This document shows, piece by piece, positions 8,681-17,026 of a stretch of 64,000 nt of DNA. A program made the translations under genes and the position numbers. This stretch comes from Dickeya chrysanthemi NCPPB 402 (lineage in GTDB: Bacteria; Pseudomonadota; Gammaproteobacteria; Enterobacterales; Enterobacteriaceae). Under the pieces are notes generated by a model that ran no database searches, was not told where the DNA came from, and worked only from the letters and a program-made list of their open reading frames with translations. The stretch is taken from contig NZ_CM001974.1 of the NCBI RefSeq assembly GCF_000406105.1, forward strand, positions 2,883,274-2,947,273. Reading direction: 5' to 3'. Each line of letters starts with the position of its first letter. Position 1 is the first letter of the stretch.

Positions 8681-9403
8681 TTATATCAACTCGTAGTTGG
8701 TTTCTATTAATTCACGAACAGCATCGCAAGGATTAAACATCATCACATCTATAATAGATAGCCATGGTATAAAATTATTATACTGTCTGTATTCAAAAGG
8801 AATCGTTTTGATAAATTTCAACTCAATATTTTTTTCACGAAACGCCTCTTTTGAATACAACTCGACCCCACCAATTGCATTAATATATTTTCTTGCCTGT
8901 AAAGCCTCGCATAGTGCTAACACCTTTTCTTGTCCCTTCAAGGCGTGATCAATTGACACATGAGAAGATATTATGAATTCAGTTTTTATGCCCAAGTACT
9001 TACACAATTCAACAATAGAATTATAGATATATAAAAATAAGTTTTCTTCCTTGCTAGAGATAATACTCTCAAGGACAGGGAAGAAACTTTGGAAACAAGG
9101 TGCTTTTCCATATGCACCATGAATTTTACTTAACAATTCGTTAGGGTGAAAAGTATCAGCAAGACTTCGCTCACTAATAGTAAGATAGTCTGATGCTTTT
9201 TTTAATGGCAGTGAGAAAACAACATCTTTGTTATTTACTAATATACGATTACGATTTATCCATCCTTTTTTTGTATATTTAACATTATCATAGATAACAA
9301 TTTTATCTACCGATGATATCAGTTGAAAATAGCCAATATAAGGAAAAAAGTAAGGCTGCATTATCGCCAACCGTATATCTCTTACTTGCTCTGCTTTTCC
9401 CAT
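8681..9403 (-). CDS. WbqC family protein
   Basis: A 240-residue member of the WbqC-like family, recognised by IMQPYFFPYIGYFQLI (residues 14-29) and DNVKYTKKGWINRNRI. The family is found in O-antigen and other glycan loci, often beside DegT-type aminotransferases, and is suspected to modify amino sugars; no reaction is firmly assigned. AGGT lies eight bases before the ATG. It sits directly between the glycosyltransferase and the two beta-propeller genes and is surely co-transcribed. Confidence 0.85.
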   Translation of the reverse strand: MGKAEQVRDIRLAIMQPYFFPYIGYFQLISSVDKIVIYDNVKYTKKGWINRNRILVNNKDVVFSLPLKKASDYLTISERSLADTFHPNELLSKIHGAYGKAPCFQSFFPVLESIISSKEENLFLYIYNSIVELCKYLGIKTEFIISSHVSIDHALKGQEKVLALCEALQARKYINAIGGVELYSKEAFREKNIELKFIKTIPFEYRQYNNFIPWLSIIDVMMFNPCDAVRELIETNYELI

Positions 9404-9470
9404 TTTTTAGACCTATACTACTTTTCATAGAACACATTATAAATGAAATTATTTATCTTACATTCTATCA

Positions 9471-10885
9471 TCAATAGCCATACTTACTTAATAGATAGTC
9501 TTTATATTCAGAATATCTATTTTTGGCATCTTTAATTGTTGTCACAACCCAAGAAAATGAATTATCTCTATGGTTCACATCACAAATAAATGATGCATCG
9601 ATCTTACCCATTTCAGACTGGTCATTCGTCTTTTCCATGACAGCAGATAAAGCAACCTGATCTAAAAACCATACTGCATTGCCTTTTTTTAAATTATTCC
9701 AAATAAAAAAGAAACTTTTTTTATAAATCTACGAGAATACTCACTTCCATCTAAGTAAACAAAACCAGCAATTGCTTTTTCCCAAAATGGGGTATTCTCG
9801 CTTTGAGCTAAAACAACGCTATATTTTGACACATCAAATTTTATAGTATTCCAATTTTTCCTAATCAAACAATCGGCATCAACAATAATTAATGGTCTAT
9901 TCAAGAATTTTTGCAAATAGTTCGCAGAGATAAATCGTCTGCAAGCATAATGGACATTAATCCCTTGTTCAAAACCTATAGATTCCGTAGTGCAAGAAAT
10001 ATTTATCTCTGGTAATCTTTTTGATTTATCAATGACATCATCAACCGTTTTATCATCTATATTATAAATATGAAGATGAACATTAAGATTATTTTTGTTA
10101 GTCTCATAAATAGAATAAATCAATCCTATTGCATGCTCATAATAGTATTTTAAATCACACGCAATAAGAACAGTAGGCTTAACACTGTCAACATCTACAT
10201 TTTTCACCCACTGATATCCAGAATAATCAATATCTTCTGTCTTTGATATTAATGAACTGAAGTCTATATAATCATCAGGGTAGCCACCGTTCTTAAAGAT
10301 TGTCGTCACAATCATCAGCATGGCCAGGGGATCCTCGCCAATAAGATTGGAATCCGCGACCATCAATTTTACAAGCATCAATGCATATTCATAATTATCT
10401 TCGAACATACAAGTTAATAGCAGGATTTTATATATTACAGGGATATCATTCAATATAGAGAAGTTACTCTCAATAAGAGAAATTGCTTCATCTATAGCCC
10501 CGACTTTAAAAAGAAGCTGTATTGATGCAACCAAATACTCAAGATTTGGAGAGATATCCAGAACATCAGATACAGCATTGATTACACCTTGAATATAATC
10601 AGATGGTAATTTAACCTGCAATCCTTCCCATTTTTCATTTGATGCCAGATTAGCCAATGCAATCGCATTGAGCATTATCTTTAATGCTTTGTCCTGCTGC
10701 TCCGGAAAATTACTTGATACTTCAGCCAATTTTTTAGTCAGAGAGTACGTATCACAACTTTTTCGTACTATCAAATCAATTAATATTTCATGATCAAGCT
10801 CACCAATGCTACCTAGTCTCAATTCTCGGCTGAATATATCACGGTAGTATTGATTTGCAGATTTCATCCGAATATAGTTACTCAT
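9471..10885 (-). pseudogene. TPR-like/GT-A glycosyltransferase, frameshifted near its C terminus
   Basis: The first 398 codons (9689-10885) give a helical, TPR-like N-terminal half and a GT-A-like domain from about residue 238 with a DxD-type motif VDADC (335-339). The frame then stops at ...FLFGII. One base back, the sequence continues FIWNNLKKGNAVWFLDQVAL and runs to a TGA at 9471-9473, ending ...YLLSKYGY. GNAVWFLDQVAL is the conserved C-terminal region of such transferases, so both parts are one gene of about 471 codons. The shift is within 9705-9722, which holds an A7 tract (9716-9722) and a T6 tract (9705-9710) on the coding strand. The protein is probably a transferase for the flagellin glycan. 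Confidence 0.78.
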
Positions 10886-10980
10886 AGTGAAGCACTCTCC
10901 TAAAAATTAAAAAATGAGAATATAATATTAACCACACTCTCATTCTCTATAAAAATCAGTCAAATAGCTTGCTAATATGA

Positions 10981-12096
10981 TCACATCATTGTTTCCATGA
11001 TGATATTAACAATTTCATCTTGCTCATCAACTTTTAATCCTGGGTATATAGGTAAACAAAGGACAGAATCAGCAATACGAGTAGCAGTAGGCAAATTATT
11101 GACGCTTGCGCTGCTAAGCCCTCGATACATAGGAAAACTACTGATAAGCGGATAAAAATAACGACGTGACATCACACCTTTTTCTTTTAATGCAAGATAA
11201 AGCTTCTCACGTTTTTCGAATACATCTTCATTAACAAAGACAGGAAAGTAAGCATAATTCCAATCAACTGATTCAGGCACACTAAGAGTTCGGATACCAT
11301 GAACTCCGCCCAATTGTCTACGATAGTAATGATAAATATCACATCTATCCCTAATAGCCTGGTCAATATAATTTAATTGTAATAGACCAAATGCGGCCTG
11401 AACTTCATTCATTTTCCCATTGATACCGGGTGCAACAACAATTGTTTCATCAACGAAACCAAAGTTTTTCAGATGGTCTATACGCTTCTTCATTTTCAAA
11501 TCAGGGCATATAATTGCACCACCTTCTATTGTATTAAACACCTTAGTTGCGTGAAAACTCAGTATAGAAAGATCCCCATGGCGTAGAATACTGGTGTTGT
11601 TTTTCTTAACGCCAAAAGCATGGGCAGCATCATAAATCACTTTGAGACCATAGATATCTGCAATTTCCTGAATACGATCCACATCACAAGGAATACCATA
11701 ACAATGTACGGGTAAAATAGCTGACGTATTAGGCGTTATAGCCTCTTCTATCTTACTAGGATCAAGGTTGCAGGTTACAGGATCAATATCAACAAAAACA
11801 GGCTTTAAGTTATTCCACAACAATGAATGAGACGTCGCGACAAATGAGTAAGGCGTGGTAATAACCTCACCAGTAATCCGTAAAGCTTGCAACGCAGTCA
11901 ATAAGGCCAATGTACCATTGGTAAATAAACATAGGTGTTCTACCCCCAAATATTCAGACAACGATTGCTCTAACTGTTGATGGAAAGGGCCACCGTTTGT
12001 TAAATGTTTATTTGACCATATAGCCTCTAAATAAGGAACAAAATTTTCCAAAGGAGGTAATAAAGGACTCGTCACGTAAATATTCTTACTCATCAT
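10981..12096 (-). CDS. DegT/DnrJ/EryC1/StrS sugar aminotransferase, VioA-like
   Basis: A PLP-dependent nucleotide-sugar aminotransferase, 371 residues. It shows the substrate and PLP regions FTNGTLAL and TTPYSFVATS, the PLP-contacting Asp in IYDAAHAFG (D156) and the Schiff-base Lys in SFHATK (K185). It resembles VioA-type enzymes that convert dTDP-4-keto-6-deoxyglucose to dTDP-4-amino-4,6-dideoxyglucose (viosamine). Viosamine is the sugar of Pseudomonas syringae flagellin glycans, and the position beside fliC fits. The exact substrate is inferred. Two adjacent ATGs (12096, 12093) are possible; the second has the better spacing to the upstream AGG. Confidence 0.85.
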   Translation of the reverse strand: MMSKNIYVTSPLLPPLENFVPYLEAIWSNKHLTNGGPFHQQLEQSLSEYLGVEHLCLFTNGTLALLTALQALRITGEVITTPYSFVATSHSLLWNNLKPVFVDIDPVTCNLDPSKIEEAITPNTSAILPVHCYGIPCDVDRIQEIADIYGLKVIYDAAHAFGVKKNNTSILRHGDLSILSFHATKVFNTIEGGAIICPDLKMKKRIDHLKNFGFVDETIVVAPGINGKMNEVQAAFGLLQLNYIDQAIRDRCDIYHYYRRQLGGVHGIRTLSVPESVDWNYAYFPVFVNEDVFEKREKLYLALKEKGVMSRRYFYPLISSFPMYRGLSSASVNNLPTATRIADSVLCLPIYPGLKVDEQDEIVNIIMETMM

Positions 12097-12199
12097 TCAC
12101 CTGCCCTTTCACTTTAAATCATCATAAATATTTATGACTAAAATAACATCTCCGAACCAGACAGATTAATTATCTCAGTCAAATATTAGAAATAATTAA

Positions 12200-13759
12200 T
12201 TATAGAATCACACCATCAGACTCAATTCTAAAGCTTCTTGGCTGATTCCCTTCACAATAATTTTTCCATACTTGATGAAGAGCTTTTTCAAAATAAAAAG
12301 AAGGTGATACACCCACCTTATTTTTATTACTCATACGTTCTCGTAATCCGATCCTGATTTCACTGAGCTCTTTAAATGATTTGCTCCAATAGAGTGCCTT
12401 ACTAATAAACTCATCATTATTTCCAGCAACAAAATCTGAGAGTCCATATATCCGCATTATCACTCCACCTTGTCGGGATGCCATTGTCACTCCTTCCAAT
12501 GTTAATACAGGAACCCCCATCCATGCCGCATGCCCAACCGTTGTTCCACCAGAATAAGGATAGGCATCTAATAACATATCAACTTCTTGGTGCATCCCCA
12601 GGTACTCTTTCAATCCTGTTCTCATGCGAAATGATAATTGAGACTCTAGGACACCAAAATCAATCAATTTGGAACGAAAATAATCGATACACTCCTGGCC
12701 CGTCATGTACCCCATCACCAAATGTGAATCTGGTAAAGCTGTCAATACTTTGGCCCATAACGCCAAAGTTTCATCTGTGATTTTTTGAGGCCGATTAAAA
12801 CTCGCAAATGTCAGGTATCCATTTTTTAATGCAGGGAGTTCATTAACGTCGGGACAATCATTATGCGGTTCAAAAAATTTGACAGAAGGCATGTAAATAG
12901 CGCTTTCTGTCAGTTGATCATCAAGAGCTCCCCGCTCTAAAAAGTTTCGATCCATCAAAATGTAATCCATAGAACGCATACCTGTGGTGCCAGGATATCC
13001 TAACCAGGTTATTTGGATCGGTGCAGGTTTTAAGGCAAATACGGGCAGTCGGTTATAAGCCGTGTGGCCGGACAAATCGATCAGGATATCAATTTCATCC
13101 TTATTGATGAGCGTTGCCACTTCCAGATCACCCATCTTGTCAATATCATACCAGCCGGCGGCAGTCTGTTTTAAACTCTCTGCTTTTTCCTCAAAACGCT
13201 GAAAACTTGAATAGGCATAAAGCGAGAATTCGCGTCGATCAAGAGAATTCCAGATAGGCTCCAAAAAGTTTGTCACAGGATGGTTACCAAAATCACCGGA
13301 GATAAAACCGATGCGCAACGGACGGTGGATATCCTTGTTAAGAGAATAGGCAAAATGACAGTTATGGCGCACAGCAGCTGCTTCCACACGTTGACCAAAT
13401 ATGAGGTGCTCCTGAAATAACGCCTGCGGCGTGATACTGATATCATGCGATAGCCCCAGCAGTAAATTACTGTATAAATGGAACGCATGAGGCATCAGTT
13501 CAATAGTCTTGCGGTGATATAAGACGGCATCCTTTCGCCCCAGATTATGACAGACCATTCCCATATGACTGATAAAATTGGGGTTTTCTGGTTCAATCTG
13601 CAGTGCTTTCTCCATACACTTAAACGCTGAATCAAGGTCATGAGTGATATTCAGCAATACCGCCAGAGTGTCCCACGCCAGTCCTTTTTGCTTATCACAA
13701 CGCAATACTTTTCTGGTCAGCGCCATACCATGGTGCAATTCATTTTTTTCCAGAGGCAC
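12200..13759 (-). CDS. TPR and GT41 (SPINDLY/O-GlcNAc transferase-like) part of a split protein
   Basis: This frame opens at a GTG but is best read as the continuation of the upstream gene after a one-base shift at an A7 tract (13743-13749). Its first ~110 residues are TPR helices. From about 147 it carries the GT41 domain: ISGDFGNHPVTN (His-Pro as in human OGT), DLSGHTAYNRL, APIQITWLGYPGTTG, FNRPQKI and DAYPYSGGTTVGHAAWMG. These match the UDP-sugar binding and catalytic regions of eukaryotic and bacterial OGTs, and the TPR plus GT41 layout is that of FlmG-type flagellin glycosyltransferases. It is probably cytoplasmic, modifying flagellin before export. Re-initiation at the GTG could still give a free 519-residue enzyme. 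Confidence 0.82.
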   Translation of the reverse strand: MPLEKNELHHGMALTRKVLRCDKQKGLAWDTLAVLLNITHDLDSAFKCMEKALQIEPENPNFISHMGMVCHNLGRKDAVLYHRKTIELMPHAFHLYSNLLLGLSHDISITPQALFQEHLIFGQRVEAAAVRHNCHFAYSLNKDIHRPLRIGFISGDFGNHPVTNFLEPIWNSLDRREFSLYAYSSFQRFEEKAESLKQTAAGWYDIDKMGDLEVATLINKDEIDILIDLSGHTAYNRLPVFALKPAPIQITWLGYPGTTGMRSMDYILMDRNFLERGALDDQLTESAIYMPSVKFFEPHNDCPDVNELPALKNGYLTFASFNRPQKITDETLALWAKVLTALPDSHLVMGYMTGQECIDYFRSKLIDFGVLESQLSFRMRTGLKEYLGMHQEVDMLLDAYPYSGGTTVGHAAWMGVPVLTLEGVTMASRQGGVIMRIYGLSDFVAGNNDEFISKALYWSKSFKELSEIRIGLRERMSNKNKVGVSPSFYFEKALHQVWKNYCEGNQPRSFRIESDGVIL

Positions 13760-15654
13760 ACCGCCAAATCAATATAAAAATCCCAGTTGAAAGGTACTAG
13801 TGCAATTGCTCTGGTAATAATACTCAACGCACCATCGAAATCACCGGTAAGGACATGTGTTCTCACGAAAGGATACCAAGCATCCAGATTATCGGGATAG
13901 GTGCTGATAATCTCTTCGGCCTTTTCTCTGACCTCGGCGAAATGCCCTAATGCAGTTAATCGCTCAATATCTTCGTATACCTTCCGGTTTAACGGCCCCC
14001 TGTTATGCGGCTTATTCTTTTTATTTACTGACGATTTTTCCGTCTCAACAGGGCCGCCCGCACGGGGCTCACTGATATAAACGACCAATGATTGGATATA
14101 AACCGCAACCTGAGCAGTATTCGCCTTTATGATTGCTTCTTGCAAATAGTCCCGCCATGCACGCAGCGTTCCCCATACCACACCTTTATTACGCAACGCC
14201 CAGAGCTTGCTATAAAACGTATTATCTTTATTCTGGAGCGGTGAAGACAGCTGTTGCAAGAACCGTCGCTCGTCACTATCAAGTGAAACCGGTTCGTGCC
14301 AGAAATTGAATGCCAAATCAGTCTCTGCAAGACCAGTCAACCCAGTCAACGTTTTATGTGGGCTGTTACGATAAGTACAGTTCCCTATCCGTGCGTAGAG
14401 ACCACCGATGCCTTTTACAAACAGGTTTTTTAATGCATCCAGTATATCTTGCCGATGATTTTCTGTTTCTTTTTCTGGCAATCGGGTATTAAAAATAAGT
14501 TGATCCAAACTTAAACTGGCAGGCCAGGCTTCTCCTAGCGCATCCAGAACACTCAATACCACCCGATTTTCCGTCCCAATAGTTTCACCTGTACCGGAAG
14601 TGTGGACATTCAGCGTGCCGCCATTACTTGCCGTAACACGCTGGAAATTCCCAGCCCAGTTGAAATCCGCCAGTTTTGCAAGATCCGGCTCCGGCAATAC
14701 ACTCCCAGCCCTTTCCTGAGGAACCAGTATACTGAATCGCTGAGAACGATTAACTGCAAAATCCAGATATTGCTGGCGCAAATAAGTGGTATTTTCAGGA
14801 CAAATTGTCTCATGTAAGTGAGAAACCTGATCGCCATAATGCCCAGCCAGCTCAGTGTATGCCCGAACATCCCCCACATAGGAAAAGCCGACCTGGCTAA
14901 TCTGCGCATAGAAATCGACGAAGTAACAAGGCTGATTCAGCCCCTGTAGATAGTGCAATGCAAAATCCACATCGGACTGTTTTTCGGCTTGCTCAATAAA
15001 GGCTTTCAGGGCTGCATTCTGGGGATTATCCGGCGAGGTTCCCAGAGATAGATAGGTTAACATTGCACGGGCGCTGGCTTGCGCTGTTTTATCATCGTTA
15101 GCAAGGCTGCTATGAAGCTGGATGGCGTCTCGCAGAATTTCGCCAGTCTTCCACCCTGGATAGGTATTATAACTATAACAGACAATGCCTTCTGCGGTCA
15201 GATGGTCACGGCAGAAGCGCAGCAATGCATCACGTGTCTCACCACCGATGAGGCTGAATAAACCGTGGATAATGATGTAATCGAATGTGCCAGGATCGCA
15301 GGCCAGCAGAGACTCAAGGTCCAATGCAAATAAAGCAATGTTCTCCAGTTCAAGCTGTTTTATCAGTGCATTACCTTTCTCGATTTGCTCCGCATCAAGA
15401 TCAACACCAACAGCCTGTGCTTGTGGGTTTGCTAGTGCAAAAGGTAGCAAATTACCACCATCCTTACACCCAACCTCAAGTACTCGAGCCTTTTCCGGAA
15501 TAGCGGATTTAATGCCGTAAAGATGTGCGGTAGCTTGTAAATGGAAAGGCGCAATATATGGAATGGGAGGAGACATCGAACTCAATGGCGTTTTATCACT
15601 ATCTTCAGCCATGTCGGCATTATTCGCTAAAGGTTGTGCATCTGGCATGGTCAC
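13717..15654 (-). CDS. SAM methyltransferase with regulatory domain, N-terminal part of a split fusion
   Basis: 645 codons as read. Residues ~38-190 are a class I methyltransferase (motif ARVLEVGCKDGG at 57-67, VGVDLD next). The middle region resembles the methyltransferase regulatory domain found in such proteins, and from about 555 TPR-like helices begin (LGHFAEVREKAEEI). At 13743-13749 the A7 tract sends the frame into MNCTMVWR and a stop; one extra A joins it to the TPR/GT41 frame, for about 1151 residues in all. The GTG start is supported by AAGGAA seven bases upstream. The likely role is flagellin or glycan modification, as first gene of the island operon. The methyl acceptor is unknown. 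Confidence 0.78.
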   Translation of the reverse strand: MTMPDAQPLANNADMAEDSDKTPLSSMSPPIPYIAPFHLQATAHLYGIKSAIPEKARVLEVGCKDGGNLLPFALANPQAQAVGVDLDAEQIEKGNALIKQLELENIALFALDLESLLACDPGTFDYIIIHGLFSLIGGETRDALLRFCRDHLTAEGIVCYSYNTYPGWKTGEILRDAIQLHSSLANDDKTAQASARAMLTYLSLGTSPDNPQNAALKAFIEQAEKQSDVDFALHYLQGLNQPCYFVDFYAQISQVGFSYVGDVRAYTELAGHYGDQVSHLHETICPENTTYLRQQYLDFAVNRSQRFSILVPQERAGSVLPEPDLAKLADFNWAGNFQRVTASNGGTLNVHTSGTGETIGTENRVVLSVLDALGEAWPASLSLDQLIFNTRLPEKETENHRQDILDALKNLFVKGIGGLYARIGNCTYRNSPHKTLTGLTGLAETDLAFNFWHEPVSLDSDERRFLQQLSSPLQNKDNTFYSKLWALRNKGVVWGTLRAWRDYLQEAIIKANTAQVAVYIQSLVVYISEPRAGGPVETEKSSVNKKNKPHNRGPLNRKVYEDIERLTALGHFAEVREKAEEIISTYPDNLDAWYPFVRTHVLTGDFDGALSIITRAIALVPFNWDFYIDLAVCLWKKMNCTMVWR

Positions 15655-15698
15655 AAGGCATTTCCTTCAATACTTTATGCGGAGATGAAATTGCCTGC

Positions 15699-15725
15699 AG
15701 TATACAAGAAAACCTTTTTTACCAA
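15699..15725 (-). promoter_or_regulatory. Possible sigma-70 promoter of the glycosylation operon
   Basis: On the minus strand TTGGTA (15720-15725), a short 15-bp spacer and TATACT (15699-15704), 45 bp before the GTG of the methyltransferase gene. The fliC terminator lies upstream, so the island needs its own promoter. The -10 is good but the spacer is short, so this is tentative. Confidence 0.35.
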
Positions 15726-15823
15726 TCCCCTGAGCATCAAATTATAACTTCTCTATTTCATCGCTTAAGGAGCCGATTTTTATTCTGATAATTTTATTTA
15801 CCCCAGTAACATCGCAGAATAAA

Positions 15824-15850
15824 TAAAAAAACCAACCCCGGAGGGTTGGC
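15824..15850 (-). terminator. fliC terminator
   Basis: Stem CCAACCC (15832-15838) with GGGTTGG (15843-15849), four-base loop, followed on the minus strand by a run of seven to eight T. It lies 30 bp past the fliC stop and separates fliC from the glycosylation genes. Confidence 0.85.
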
Positions 15851-15879
15851 TTTTCAATCGGCAACTGCGTAAACAGGGA

Positions 15880-16716
15880 TTACTGCAGCAGTTTCAGAAC
15901 AGTCTGCGGTACCTGGTTAGCCTGAGCCAGTACAGAAGTACCAGCCTGCTGCAGAATCTGCGCACGGCTCATGTTGGATACTTCAGTCGCGTAGTCAGCA
16001 TCCTGAATACGACTACGTGCGGTAGTCAGGTTATTGATGGTGTTACTCAGGTTGTCAATGGTAGACTGGAAGCGGTTCAGCGTAGCACCAATGTTTGCCT
16101 TAGCGTTGTTAATATTCTGCAACGCGGTATCAATCGCAGCAACGACCGCGGTCGCACTAGCAGCGGTAGATACGTCGGTAGTTGATACGCCCAGACCACC
16201 AGTAGTGGCGTTGATCAATGCGGCGCTACCTACGGAGATCGCGTCGTTGGCAGTGGTGCCGGCACCAACCTGAATGTTGAAACCAGTGGCGTTAACGGTA
16301 CCGTTCAGCAGAGCCTGGCCGTTAAAGTTCGCGCTGGCAGCAACACGGTTGATTTCATCAACACGACGGTTAATTTCAGTCTGGATAGAGCTACGGTTGA
16401 TGGTGTTGTTGGTATCGTTCGCTGCCTGTACGGCCAGCTCACGGATACGCTGCAAGTTGTCGTTGATGGTGTTCAGGTTACCTTCAGCGGTCTGAACCAG
16501 AGAGATACCGTCGTTGGCGTTTTTAGATGCCTGAGTCAGACCACGGATCTGAGCAGTCATATCATTGGAGATACCGGCACCGGCAGCGTTATCTTTGGCG
16601 CTGTTGATGGCCAGACCGGAGGACAGACGCTCGATAGCAGTCTGCAGGGAAGATTGAGATTTGTTCAGGTTGGTCTGGGCCAACAGCGACATACTGTTAG
16701 TATTAATGACTGCCAT
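15880..16716 (-). CDS. fliC: Flagellin FliC
   Basis: The filament subunit, 278 residues. The conserved N-terminal D0/D1 region (MAVINTNSMSLLAQTNLNKSQ) and the C-terminal D1/D0 region (ARSRIQDADYATEVSN... to VLKLLQ) are complete, while the variable central part is only ~60-70 residues, far shorter than the D2/D3 of E. coli K-12 flagellin. That centre (about residues 135-205) is rich in Ser, Thr, Ala and Gly, as expected of O-glycosylated flagellins, and the neighbouring island supplies candidate enzymes. There is no Cys. Expression is from the sigma-28 promoter at 16786-16812. Confidence 0.97.
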   Translation of the reverse strand: MAVINTNSMSLLAQTNLNKSQSSLQTAIERLSSGLAINSAKDNAAGAGISNDMTAQIRGLTQASKNANDGISLVQTAEGNLNTINDNLQRIRELAVQAANDTNNTINRSSIQTEINRRVDEINRVAASANFNGQALLNGTVNATGFNIQVGAGTTANDAISVGSAALINATTGGLGVSTTDVSTAASATAVVAAIDTALQNINNAKANIGATLNRFQSTIDNLSNTINNLTTARSRIQDADYATEVSNMSRAQILQQAGTSVLAQANQVPQTVLKLLQ

Positions 16717-16785
16717 AATTATATTCCTTTCATCTCTATTAATGGGGATGGGCTGTTGCCCCCGGTGTCATCACCGTCACTAACT

Positions 16786-16812
16786 GTATCGGCCGGGGTA
16801 AAACAACCTTTA
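16786..16812 (-). promoter_or_regulatory. Sigma-28 promoter of fliC
   Basis: TAAAGGTT (16805-16812), 11-bp spacer, GCCGATAC (16786-16793) on the minus strand, close to the consensus TAAAGTTT-N11-GCCGATAA. It lies about 70 bp before the fliC ATG. Confidence 0.9.
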
Positions 16813-16962
16813 GCTTTTTTTTGAAATTTTTGTCTCCCCCGGATAAACCGCCCGTTTGCAGAGTTATACCCAAGTAAGCTGTCCCCCCTCCCCCTTCGTA
16901 CCCCATATGCATGATGGAAATCAGGACGAATACCGATTACGCTGAAATTTACATTACGTCTA

Positions 16963-16989
16963 TAAATTTTTGGTATACAGTGCCGATAA
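16963..16989 (+). promoter_or_regulatory. Sigma-28 promoter of fliDST
   Basis: TAAATTTT (16963-16970), 11-bp spacer, GCCGATAA (16982-16989, perfect -10), 37 bp before the fliD ATG. It is divergent from the fliC promoter; the -35 boxes are about 150 bp apart. Confidence 0.9.
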
Positions 16990-17026
16990 GACTGTCAGTC
17001 CACAATTTAAACGGAAAGGTATCTCT

